A stretch of 64,000 nucleotides of DNA from Dipylidium caninum (lineage: Eukaryota > Platyhelminthes > Cestoda > Cyclophyllidea > Dipylidiidae), in the NCBI GenBank assembly GCA_017562135.1, contig QEYB01001046.1, positions 2,046,001 to 2,110,000 on the forward strand, read 5' to 3'. The position numbers and the translations under genes were made by a program. The notes beneath the pieces were generated by a model. The model was not told the origin of the DNA, made no database searches, and saw only the letters and a list, made by a program, of their open reading frames with translations. Below, one piece after another: positions 1 through 21,999 of this stretch. The stretch's first letter is position 1; every line of letters begins with the position of its first letter.

Positions 1-453
1 AACAATTCCTCGCACACATTTCACCCAACCGCCGCAGTTGCTTTAACCATCTCTTTTGAAGTCATACTGTAAAACCTCTCCTACATCTCCAATATGATTT
101 AAGCAATCTTTTCAGTAAAACTCCACGCCTGTAAATCGTAGTATAACTCTTAGATTTTGTTTAATTTTATCAACGACCGCAAGGCATCATCATTTGGAAA
201 TACGTTAGTACCCCTCCGGCTCAAATAACTTCTGCACCAAGGCCATTAGATGCTACTCTCAACCACGGCTACGCAGATACGCCTCCATAGCCCATCAACT
301 TCGAAGTCTAGAAAATTCAATCACTAAATAAATTAAAATTTGAATATGAAATGTCAAAATTGGCAGGTTGACCGATTTATAGTACGTTTTTACTCCCGCT
401 TCCGTGAGGGGGTATTTGAATAATATGCACCTTTAGGGGGGGAAAAAGTCACT

Positions 454-760
454 TTAAAGTGGCCTGTTGTCGATATTTTCTGATTGGCCTCTTCACTGTG
501 ATTCCCGCCGCCCGCCCACCTGACTCCACCGACTGCGAGAGCGCGAACTGGACTCGGGGCCGTGATTCTGGCGATCGTGAGTCATTGGTGCATCATCATC
601 AGCAGCAGCATCGGTCCACTTGCAGCTCAGCGCGTGTTCGCCGCCTGTCCCGAGCTGATTCAATCGCTCGGGCGCTCGCTCGCTCGCGCGCGCGGTCGTG
701 GTGGTGGTCGCACCTTCACTCGACGGACTCGGCGATTGCCGATGTCTGAGGATAAAAGTC
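454..760. other. CpG-rich GC block, possible promoter or 5' UTR
   Basis: This short block is much richer in G, C and CpG than the AT-rich DNA on both sides. It contains CAG/CAT-type triplet runs near 588-612 and a GCTC/GCGC run near 665-692. Two overlapping open frames cross it on the plus strand, but their composition follows the GC content and matches no family I know. A CpG-rich promoter or untranslated exon is possible. No TATA box or donor site settles the matter. Confidence 0.35.
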
Positions 761-1217
761 GAGGAAAGTCCGGTTCTCCTCGACCTTCTCCATTTTTATC
801 TGCCTAATGGCGTTTACTTTCATCGGCCACTTTGAGTCGAAGTCTCGACTTTTAGTCGTTTTTTTCCATTACGGAATAAAACGACAGTCGTATAAATACC
901 AGTTAAATACCTGACTTTGTATAAAGTATCTACACCTTTTGTCGACTTCGTGTTTAACGTTGGCCATGGCATTGACTAAACATTCAATTCTGAACTTATC
1001 CATGTCTCATTCCCAAGCAAAAGTCTGGCTTCTTTCACAACTTTACTTTGTCCGCGTTCTGTCGCTCGATTTTGCTTCCCATTTTACGGGGCCCACAGTG
1101 GTCCAGTGAGAAAGTTGAAATAAGTCCGTTGCCCAGCCTTATTCACTAATGGCGGAACAGTGAGGCGTAGATATGCACAAGTGCAAGAGCATCAGCATCA
1201 AGAAATTGTTTACTTAC

Positions 1218-1411
1218 GACTGTCCTTTCCATGTCTCGAGTAACGTGCTGACTAATGCTAAGACCGGAAAAGGTTTCTTTCGCCGTTCAAAAGGGCTGTG
1301 AATTGTTCCGACACCGGGGCTGGTATCGATGGCGGCGGCGGCGGCGGCGGCGGCGGCTGATGAGGCTGAGGCTCTACTTGAACGTACAGTACACCGGACT
1401 ATTATCCGCAC
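1218..1411 (-). CDS. Candidate internal exon with poly-Ala (or poly-Pro) run
   Basis: I do not recognise this. On the minus strand an open stretch of about 64 codons runs into a good donor (GTAAGT at 1217-1212) in phase 2. It crosses the (GGC)9 repeat, read here as nine alanines, followed by a Ser/Pro and Arg/Lys-rich stretch. A second minus-strand frame reads the same repeat as polyproline and stays open for about 50 codons before a stop. The repeat alone keeps frames open, so this may be non-coding. No partner exon was found. Confidence 0.2.
1331..1357. repeat. (GGC)9 trinucleotide microsatellite
   Basis: Nine perfect GGC units lie in otherwise mixed sequence. On the minus strand they read as polyalanine or polyproline inside the candidate exon described at 1218-1411. 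Confidence 0.95.
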
Positions 1412-3147
1412 TAGGAAGTCACTGATGCTATACGGAAGTGCGAGAGAGGAATAAAGACTATTTGAGAGTACCGACCTTAAGAATTGATGGTTTTACACAC
1501 CCAAAAGGTCTCAAATTTTGCTGAGCAATACAGGGTAAATCGACGGATTATGCAGCTGGTATATGTGCATACAATTTCATCATACTATTCTTAAAACACT
1601 TCAAATTTGCGAGGTTATTACCGATATTACTGAAAATTGTTGGACATTCTAATGAATAACGCTGTTAAATGCCCCTCTGTGACACTTCTACTTGATTACT
1701 GAACGATGAATTTCAACATAAATGAATCAGGGATTGGTGTTATCTGACGGACATATTGTTAACCATTGGCATTATAATGGCACAGATTTGCATGATGTAG
1801 GGGCGGTGAAGTCTTTTTTTGCGTATACTTTTCTTTCAAATCTTGGTTCTGCACTTCTTACCAATCGCTGCTCGTCGTGGAACGGAGATTAATCAGACGC
1901 GGATAATTTTTTTGTTGACCGGTGAGAGTGATTTGAGCGTGGCAGGAGAAGTGAGCAACCCCGATCAACTAAATGTTAATGATAGGATTCATAGACGGAG
2001 GTAGACCATAACGCCCTTCAGAGGATGGTGAGCGTCTTTTATTATTCAAGACACCCCCTTTCGTTGCACAATGTTACATGTCGGTGCTGTTTTTTACAAA
2101 TCACCTGATTTGTAGTAATTCCCTTTTGTTAGACTTTATTTTCACGATGATAGAAGCCCTAGGTTAGGCTCCTTCCATCCTATTTAAAGGTAGAAGTTAT
2201 GTCATGGAACTTACTCCGCATTAAGTTAGTTAAAATTCCTCCTCCTCACAAACTGCTTCAGACCACCCTGATGAGGGGCACTTAATGATATTAAAGTTTA
2301 ACCTTGAGAGGCAGAGTGTTCGGCAGAATGGATAGCGGAAGAGAGTGCCCTGTGCGATAAAATCCTCATTTTACGGATTTGCGTTGTGGCCAAATGTCAG
2401 CTCTTGTGGAGCTGATCACATAACCATTGTCTTCCGTAAAAATCGCTGAGGTAGACTGGGAAATTTTGACTCTTCAGTGCATGTTTTTGATTTGTTTCCT
2501 TTTCTACGAGTGGGGAGGACTCAGGACTCGGTGATGCAGTGTAGAGAGTAGGACTACCCCCGGTTCAATGGGTGCTAACCGTCCCGAATTGTACACATTT
2601 GAGTGGACGAAAGTACGAATTCGGAATAATGGGTCGTCATTAGCCTTATTTATGAGCTGAAATTTGCAACAATACCTATCAACAACCCCTTCTGCCTGCT
2701 GGAAGCAACAATTCAAATAATCTTACAATCTCTCCGCGTCACTAGCACACTTTGTGCAACTCAGCCCTACGCACCGAGAGTGTCTAGTCACGAACCTTCA
2801 GCCCCACTTAATTCTAATTGTCGCTCCCGGTAGACTACATAGCGTGTTGTGGGAGGGATGTGTGGCTACGACGCGGTCCACCGGCTGCAAGCTAAAATCG
2901 CCTGTCGTGACAGACAGAGGACTTGATGCTAATTAAGGTAAAACCTTAATATTGTGTGACCGATAAAAGATGTAATGACATGCAAGTGAACCGCTACAAG
3001 TCTTGTTTGTCATAACCTTATGGCAAGTTGGGAAGTGATATTAAGTGAAAGATGCAAAAGCATGACGATCTCTTCGAATGTGAACGAAAACCACGCCTTA
3101 AATGGACTAACCTGAAAGCGACTCGCTTGGTAATTTTTGTATCACAG

Positions 3148-3324
3148 CACCTCCGAAACTTGGAGTCGAAGTTGACCAACACGAAGACTGAGGTGCTTCG
3201 ACTACAGAAGCAAATAAATTCCCCGGAGAGTCGTCGCGCCTCCGCTCAGGAGAGATCATGGGCGCCCCGGAGGCCTGTCCTCTCCCCAGCCGCCTGCCGA
3301 TCTGGGACCCCCGGCGGCTGCTAG
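3148..3324 (+). CDS. Candidate exon with short coiled-coil-like segment
   Basis: I do not recognise this. A pyrimidine-rich stretch ending in CAG at 3147 could be an acceptor. The reading frame after it begins with about 25 residues rich in Leu, Lys and Glu, with hydrophobic residues spaced like a short coiled coil (L-x2-L-x3-L, then VLRLQKQI). A basic, proline-rich stretch follows, and a stop at 3322-3324. A second plus-strand frame beginning at an ATG near 3259 stays open to about 3390, and the minus strand is open as well. No partner exon or family match is visible, so the coding strand is uncertain. Confidence 0.25.
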   Translation, partial: HLRNLESKLTNTKTEVLRLQKQINSPESRRASAQERSWAPRRPVLSPAACRSGTPGGC

Positions 3325-4784
3325 AGCCCACTGCGCAGTCGCTTCAAAGGTACCTCCGTTGGTGTCGACTTCTCTTTTATCTCCTGCAATGAAGGCTCAA
3401 CTGCCTCTTGTCGTGTGATTGTGATTTCAGCGCCCATCTGTAACCGTTTAAAGTAAAACTGTTAGGGGCTGCCGGAGAATTGGTATTAGGTTTTGTAATG
3501 TGGGCATAAACACCGCCACAACTGCGGAATGAAGGGCTCATTTTTCTAGATTTGATCGTACTTTGAACCGCATATTGTTTTTATAGTCATGATATCTATT
3601 AGTAGAATTTTCAATGAATAGACAAATTACTCTTGAAATTTACACTTTAGATGAAACATCGAAGTAAACGCTTTTTTAAACAACATACCCACTTCTCCAC
3701 TCGGCAAAATTAACAGTTTCCGCTCTTATTGGTAGGGCTGCTGCTAAGTAGTTTCAGTAAGAGTTATTGCGACTCTCCAGCTAAAAAAATCCTTTTCATT
3801 CGCATAATTAAGTTGCAGTTGCCACTTGGGTAAGTCCTACAGAGTGCAATTGGGCCAAATGGCCACTAGTTTCGCTCTATTTCAAAGCATTGGGAGCAGA
3901 CGCTTTTGAGCAGGGTAGCTGCCTGGTCACAAGGCTCTCCTCAGTCCCCTTCCACTTTAAACGGAAGACCGAAAGGAGCGCGAAGATCTTCACCAGGAGA
4001 TGCCTTGGTCGACACAACAATTTGCTTAACCATTTTCGCGGTGAAAAAGGTCCTCTCCACTTTACATGCATTCGGACTTGTTAATTGGTTGAGACTTTTA
4101 AGGTTGGCGGCAACGACAGCTCTGCGTGAAATGTGAATTGAACTTTGTCCACCGTTGTATCGATAGTGGAATTCCCATCTAACTGGGAAACATTTAGAGA
4201 GAACTTTATAATGAAATAAGCACATTATTCCGATGTGACATTTTTTGACAAGATCCAGGTGATTTCTATTGTAAGATTTGAAACTGCAACAACCTCTCTA
4301 GGCAATCTAAGTCATATATACGTCAATCATCCCAACTGATAGTGTAGTAGAAAGTTGTCATTCACCCCTTTGTCGTGGACAAGACTCAACTCCGCGTGCA
4401 TCCATGGCTCGGGCTATTACAGAGCGCGATGTTGCACGGCAACCGTCGCATGCGGGAATTTGGGCTGACCCAAACTTTCCTCATGTAGATGAGCCCCGAT
4501 CACACTTCATGGTCTCTTACTTTGGCCGGGATGAAGTAGAAATTCCATCTATCTATTCCATCACGAACTTCCTTCCCACCTTTTCCTTGTTCGTGTAGGC
4601 TTCCTGACTTGCCTTTGGAGATTGTTTATTCTGCTAGTACATCATTTTACATTAAAGCAACCGAAAAGTTCACTGGCGAATGTCGGCGATTAGAGGTGCG
4701 CTGACGTCACCTATCAAATACATCAAATGAGAAAAAAATCAACGCATTTCGAAGCGGTTAATCCACCTACTTCCATGAGCTGCC

Positions 4785-4800
4785 CGTACACATGTGTACG
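4785..4800. repeat. 16-bp perfect palindrome
   Basis: CGTACACATGTGTACG reads identically on both strands and contains an ACATGT core. It lies in gene-free DNA. It could be a binding site for a dimeric factor or chance. Confidence 0.6.
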
Positions 4801-7210
4801 TGCCCAACTACGCGGAGCAATAAAAGCTCTGCAGCAAAATTGTTCTCACTATCTTTGTACTTATTTCTAAATGGGTTAACTTCACCCACTTCGCGCTGAA
4901 TCGTGATCCTCAAATTCTTGAGTGAAAATATAGTCGCGAAAATTGCAATATTTCATTTGGCCGTCGTCCCAGAGCACTTAACTGCGCAATTCCGAAGCCT
5001 TGAGTCAACTTTCGAAGTTGAATGATGCAACTCACTCACATCCCGAATCCTGTTTATGCCAGACTCCTCAGAGATACCTGCATGCTTCATTAAAGTGAGC
5101 CACTATTAACACCCCCCAAATGTTCCCCTCAGAGGGTGGCGACGCCGCACACACAGAGAGCAAGCTACGTTTGGCAATTTATCCTAATATCACTGTATCG
5201 CGGATAAATAAGGCGGATCCGGGATTAAAAGGAGATATTAAGACCGCTATTTCTGCGAGCTTTCTCCAGACACCAGTTAAGTTGTCATCTTGATTATGCC
5301 TGGCCCTACGGCGTGGGCAAGTTTTACTTCTCAGGGAAATACGGTTACCAAATAGACCATGCGCGATGCCGCCTGACCTTGGCATTGTCATCACGAAGAT
5401 GGCGCCGCATTTGCTACCTATCCACTGTTTTGTCTTTGATCTTAGACGTACGCGGTGGACTGGGCTATGGTGTGAAAAACATTCTACTCACGTTGCCAAA
5501 ACTCGGTTCAAATGTTAGTGATTATTATTGTTGTTCCTCTCCGGCGACGACCCATACAGAGGCCAGGAAGTCCGCAACTTCCGGAACCAACACCCGTGAC
5601 AAAACCTCGCGACTATTCATCTGTTGCTCACCCTACCAACTCAAGGTAACAACGCTCGCGCTCATCAGGTCCTCTCGAAAAGGCAGAATTATTTTTACTG
5701 GTTTTACATTGTAGGTTAGCCGACCTTAGAAAGTTGGCATCAACAAACACATAATTTGCATAATTTCTGTCTCCGAAGCCTTTCCCACTAGTGATTATTT
5801 CACTGAGTCGCAAAATAATTACTTGTAAATAGGGTCAGCCCTGAGTCGTTGAATAGAATTAGCGAGGTCATCACCGAAACAGAGAGAGATGTAACACTAA
5901 CGCCTTAAGTTCGGTGCAAACAGTCAGCGTCGATCAGGGCAGTGACCGAATCAAGCTCCCTTCGCCAGCGCCAACACCACGTATCAGCCAGCGTTCCTGA
6001 CTCCTTTGCCAGTTCCCCTTTCAGAAGCACGAGTTAAGGTCAATTTTAAAAAAAGACTTACCCTAGTTTGACGATAAGCTTAGCTGCCATTTCCCATAGG
6101 GTCTCTTTCGCGAAAAATATTGCGATCCTTTACATTCAACTTTGACCGATGAGTAGCGCAAATACCGCATGACACCTGACTTCCCCATTTCCCACCGAAT
6201 TAGCCCCCAACCCTGGTTCCCTTTACGCCTTTCGTAGAGTTTCGCGTCCCCGTCCCCCTCGCCTTGACAATACTAATCGTACATTTCTATACCTGTACAA
6301 AAAGTTTTGTTTTTATCTCCTTCCGTATAACACATCTTCGCCTGTATTTTAATGTCCAACACATGTTAAACTTCCGAGATGTTTGTAAACCAGAGCATCG
6401 TTTTCCCTTCAGTGGAACATATACGTGCCACAATGAGAAGTGTCAAGTGGGCAAAAGCACATTACCGTGCAAAAAGCGCTTTCTCATCACAAGCGGCATT
6501 ACCCACCTTGAGTAAACAGAAAAGAGAATCATGAAAGGAGAAGCAGGTTGTTGTGAAATAGCAAAAATAATTGTTCAATGAGTGAAACATGGCAGGGCGA
6601 AAACTGGGGGAGGGAATTGGGGGGAGGACGGTGGATGGTCAACGGGGGTGAAATGGAAGGACGAGTGGATGAGGCGCAAATACACAAGTAATAATGATGT
6701 CGGTGGTTTTACCTCTTCAATAATAGCAATAACAGTACACGCACACAAACACAGAAAGGCAACACAGAGAAATGGAGGAAGTAAGCTAATATGAAGGGAG
6801 GGGCAGAGAAAACACAGCCAACAATCGGGGAGAGAAGAGGAAAGGCAGGTCAAAGGAATGTGTCGCGCTCGCGCTCGACACAGTTTATCGGAAGCGCAAT
6901 GCAGGGTGCTGCAGTTGATATTGGTGGTTTGAGCAAGATTCTTTCAGATTTGTGTTTTGCGAAAAATTGGTCGAGTGAGGAAGAAAGGGTCGAGAGAGAA
7001 GACTACGTCTGTATGTGCGTTTGAATGAAAGCTCTTGGAACAAGTGTATGAAGGACCAAAGGCAGACAGTATTTCCGTGTCGCTGATGTTATAAAATTTG
7101 GGAAAACAAAGATGGGTCGGACGAGTGACTTTTATACAGAAGGGCACACACGCAATCCTAGTATGGAATGTCGGAACAAAGTGGGATGAGATGGGAGAGA
7201 GACCACCCTC
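4801..7210. other. Gene-free stretch downstream of the kinase gene
   Basis: No recognisable coding exon is seen here. The open frames are short and none has homology I can name. A purine-rich, G-run-rich patch lies at about 6600-6660. The 3' UTR of the kinase gene must extend into the right-hand end, but no canonical AATAAA was found close to its stop codon. Confidence 0.5.
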
Positions 7211-16417
<9,207 letters not shown>

Positions 16418-17987
16418 ACCGACCAGTAAAAAGCCTTGAGTTGACTGGTAATCTACAGGTGAAATGACAACCAAAGAGTTTTACATGGCTTTGCTTTGGG
16501 TAAACAAAAAATAAAACGGCCAAAAATACCAATTAAATAAATATTAAAAGATAAAAGCAATGCGTAAATCTGCAACCACATGTTACTCGGTCGCACCCGA
16601 AAGACCTACGGCAACAAAGTTCAAACATTCAAACCAGACAATACGAGGTCGTAGTAACGATGGCAGAAACTGTTGCAGAGGTATAAACTATCAGTGTCAC
16701 AATGGAAATAAGCAGGGCAAAGAACAGAGTAGGAAACAACGTAGGCCGATAACATTTCGGCTAGAAATGTGCATGCAAGTGAGGCTAAAACGCATACTGA
16801 TGGCTGTTAAGACCATCAGGCGGACGGAAGAAAACACCAGACTAACGAAGGATAAAGAGCTATTCTGCTAGATGTGTCCCAGGACAGATTAAATTGATAT
16901 TGAGTAGGCCGCCAGCTAGAGTAGAAACTACATTAAACTATTGTAAAGCTCCACGGATCAACCGCAAAAAAATATGCACGGAAAGCCGGTGACAATACTC
17001 AGAACCCACATCAGTGCGAACAGCGAAAATCAGAATCGGGAATGACGGCTACGGGCCAATGAAAATATCCACCTTCGAGTCTTTGAAGGCGGCTCAGAGA
17101 AAATCTGTACTGGACTAATCAAACAAATCATTCAGAAAGCAAAATATTAAAGTATAAAGTATATACTGCTATTAATGTAGATACTAAAAATCCTCGTAAT
17201 GTTAGTGCGACCTTAAAAAGACATGTTCAAAACGAAACTTAAAAATTTGTAAAGTGCAAGGTGATCACCACTTACACAAAATTCGTAGTATAAACATTGT
17301 CACACTTATTAATCCTGCCCGTCAACATGTTCCCACATCAGTGGTGTAATATCCTTTTACGTACGGCATCGTCCCATGAGATAGCTAGGACGCGCTTATC
17401 GAAGTATATAAAACCGTCTAAAGTAAGATTTCCAATTAGCAGTAATTCCGTTCGGGTGCTCCCGCGTAGCGAATAAACCAACTAAGTGGTTATCTTTTTT
17501 TGCACGACGGATACTTACGTCCCTTTTTGTGCTCTACTGGCCACTCTATCTATGCCCGCCGCCTCCTAGCATTCTATCGCGTTTATTTGTACACGCAGAT
17601 TGAGGCCAGCAGAAAGGTTGCAATTATGTGACGGAGGAAGTCTAACTCACAGCATAGTCGGCAGAATGCCCTGCTAACCGTGTGATCTGACATTAAAAAA
17701 GTTTTTTGCCTAAATTTTTTCTTAGGTATATTTTGCATTAGATTTTCGTAATTTCCGCAATGTTCTAAGTGCAGCATTTGTATACCAAAAGTCAAAATTT
17801 AACGATTCTAAGATATCGAAAAACAAATTTAATTTATTATTTTTAAAATGAATATTTTGTATTAACTATTCGTTTCGTTGCCTTGCTAGTGACGTGCCTC
17901 CTTTATATGCTTCTCTTTTGCTTGACTGTTTGTGTCGGCGTTTTTGCGAAATTACGCGGTTTGCCACATACCATATCCGACGTCGTG
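16418..17987. other. Divergent intergenic region, kinase and SURF4 promoters
   Basis: About 1.6 kb separates the start codons of the minus-strand kinase and plus-strand SURF4. No coding exon is recognisable here; the open frames are short and low in information. Promoters and 5' UTRs of both genes are expected. No clear TATA box or known operator stands out. Confidence 0.5.
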
Positions 17988-19196
<1,209 letters not shown>

Positions 19197-19586
19197 CTGG
19201 GATAGGATTGAAAACACCATGATTCTGCCTTCCCCTTTGCTGTCCCTGTGGTCGTTTTTTACGTGTGGATAAGTCTTTGTTTGAACGACTGAATAAGTAG
19301 ATTGTTTAAGTGCTCTTCGTGCTTCTCCATTCTGTCCCCTTTCCCCACCTGTGTGCACAATCACGAATACCCTCCCTCCCTCTCATCCTTTAATTTATTT
19401 TACTTCAATCCGTACGCACTCGCAATTTTTCCGCGTGAATTAACCGTATGTTTGTGCACGTTCGCTTGGTGCTTGCCCTTTAGATAAATATTTAAAAAAT
19501 GTGCGTCAAAACTTTTGGTTTTCTTTTTATTGGTTGGGTAACAGCTCTTCCTTCGCGCTCTTCGAGTTTATTAACCAGAAATTGTC

Positions 19587-19592
19587 AATAAA
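19587..19592 (+). terminator. Candidate SURF4 polyadenylation signal
   Basis: A canonical AATAAA lies about 390 nt downstream of the SURF4 stop codon on the coding strand. It is the first perfect hexamer noticed in this 3' flank. Confidence 0.5.
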
Positions 19593-21964
19593 TGTAAATC
19601 AATTTTTAAGTGTTTCATTAGTTGAAAAGGAGTTCATAAACTGTTTTGTCTCATATTCGTTGGAAGAATGAATAGGCATCTAGGAGTGTTTTTACACCTA
19701 GTTTTGAGGTAAACATGAGGTCGGGCGGAATTTAAAAAATGCAAAGGGAAACAGTAATAGCATGTCGAAAGGTTTGCGTACAGCTGAGGGATTGTAAGTA
19801 CGCGACTAAAAGGTGCGATGGGAGATGGGAAGTTCGCGGCTCTTGCGTTGCCTTTTTAGGAATGCTTTAGTAATGTTGAATTTGCTACAACTTGTTTCAG
19901 ATCTAAGTCATGTCTCCTTAGTTAGTGGGGTTGGACACTTGATGTACGGATTATCATCCATGCTTACCGAGTCGTATTCGTTCTGTGGTAGTGACACCTG
20001 GAAATGCATTTATCTTATTTACTTTAGAAAGTGGTGTTGAAATTAGAAGACCTATAATCTGGCAGTTGGCAATGGAATCCCTCTTTTTTATTGCAACCTT
20101 TTGGGAAACCCTGTCAACTATCCACTGCAATTTAGAAAGAGTCAGAAGGTTTGCTTGAACGGTAACGCTTTGAGTGTAAATGCTTTATGCCTCTTCTGAA
20201 CTGATAGTGACGTGTGAACGAGCGGTGGGATGGAAAAAATATACTTAAGCTGTTTATCAGAAGATAGGAATATAAGATGGATTTAGTAGATTCAAAAGGT
20301 GTCACTGTAGGGAGCGAGCTAGGGACCAAACGTGTTATTTACGTCTGTCTGTGGATTGCATGAAAGCGGCGATCGGCGGGGTGGATGCTAAAACATCAAG
20401 GCAAAGATCCTCAGTGTTGTGTCGTCGTAGAAACCTACCACTTAGCCTGATATCTCTAAATGCATGCCATCGAAGGAAAGAGTAAATTTATTGTTTAGGA
20501 GAGAAATGCCGAAGCCGTAGTGGAAGTGACGCCTTCGCAATCTGCGATCTCTCGAGTTATCTTGGGGAGGGGTTGTACGACAAAATAGTATGATCTTAGT
20601 TGGCAGGAATGCCATCGTAAACATGGTTCCCGTCAGTTACAGTGGTTGTGACAATGAATTAACCATAATGCGGTATCACCACACCCCCAAGTGGTGTCAA
20701 CGGCTACCAGATTGACGATATACGCAACAAGTTTTATGGACAGATTCAGCATGCCGAAGAAGTCGTTGACGAAAACACCCAAGTCGGCTAAAACCATTTT
20801 AGTGGCTTTTCAAAGGACTGGCTTTGTAAGGCATCGGTGTGAAAAGGCCTCAGCAGGAGACGCGGTTGGTGAGCAAACGGCTGAAGTTGTTAATGTCGTC
20901 TTCCCTTATTAAAAGTGGACGATAATTGCATATGCATCCCTCCATTTCATTCTTCCCCAAGTCCCAGAACCAATGCGTCTGGTGTGCCCACGTGTCAGTG
21001 TGCGGTGAAGGAGGAAAACAGATTTGGTATTACCAGACCGATGGATAATGGTACACTTTAAGCATTCAGGTATTCGGGCCACGTCAACACGGCAGATGGG
21101 TTTCACGCGGGTGCTGTGCAGTTAGCAAAAGGTGAAAAGGTTGCTTGTTGATTTACCGTATACTCTCAAATTATCAAAGAGCACACCAGAGGAAAACAGG
21201 ACCACTTTCGTAATCGAGTTTAGGTGTTAAAAAATGTCCTCCCTCTTTACAGACTCGGCGATGTTTAGAGTCACCAACTTAAATTTGAAGACTTGTTTCG
21301 AATACCTATCTCAATTGGTCACCAATATCCTCGCCAGTTATCGAGAAGTAGAGGAATGTGGGTAGTCAAAGGCTGTGTTGCCGAGAAAGAAGAGTCCTGG
21401 CAGGAGTAAACTCGCACCGCAAATTTCGTCTACATTAGCTTATCCCTTGGGAGGCTTCAGTCATTGTAAACTTTGCCATGAAAAATAAAGCTTTCCTTCT
21501 CAAAGTTTGTACATGAGTGTCCACCGCTGTGCCAAATTAAATATAATTTTTACGGTCGCGTCGACGCACACCTCATTCGTACGTCGAAGGGCAGTTGGAG
21601 TTAACAATTGAAACATGCAGAACCAGGCGATGAAGAATTTAGTCCCATCAGGCGCAGGAAACAACATAACTCCGGCATTAGCTGATTTTAAATAGGTAGC
21701 CGAGGGTTCAGGCAATCCCCGTAAAAAACTACTTTGTGCAAATAGGCAAAGTCCAGCAAATGCCGTGTTCATCTAGGGAAACGCAGTCTTCTCAAACTAT
21801 CCCAAGTTAAGTTTACGATTTACAAACATCAGCAAGCAAGTTGTGAAGACATCAAGCCAAGCGATAACATCTTGCCAAATCTGAGGTGATCGACGAGCAC
21901 CCAGCCCAAAGACCGAAAATTCTACAGTCTGTCAAAACTATTCACAGTAGATGGCGCGGCCGCA
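19593..21964. other. Gene-free region between convergent SURF4 and XPD
   Basis: Between the probable 3' ends of two convergent genes I see no exon with recognisable homology. The open frames on both strands are under about 90 codons and look incidental. Confidence 0.5.
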
Positions 21965-21970
21965 TTTATT
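21965..21970 (-). terminator. Candidate XPD polyadenylation signal
   Basis: TTTATT on the plus strand gives AATAAA on the minus strand about 30 nt beyond the XPD stop codon. This would give a very short 3' UTR. Confidence 0.55.
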
Positions 21971-21999
21971 TACAAAGTGGAAGGAATTTGAAGGTGCGA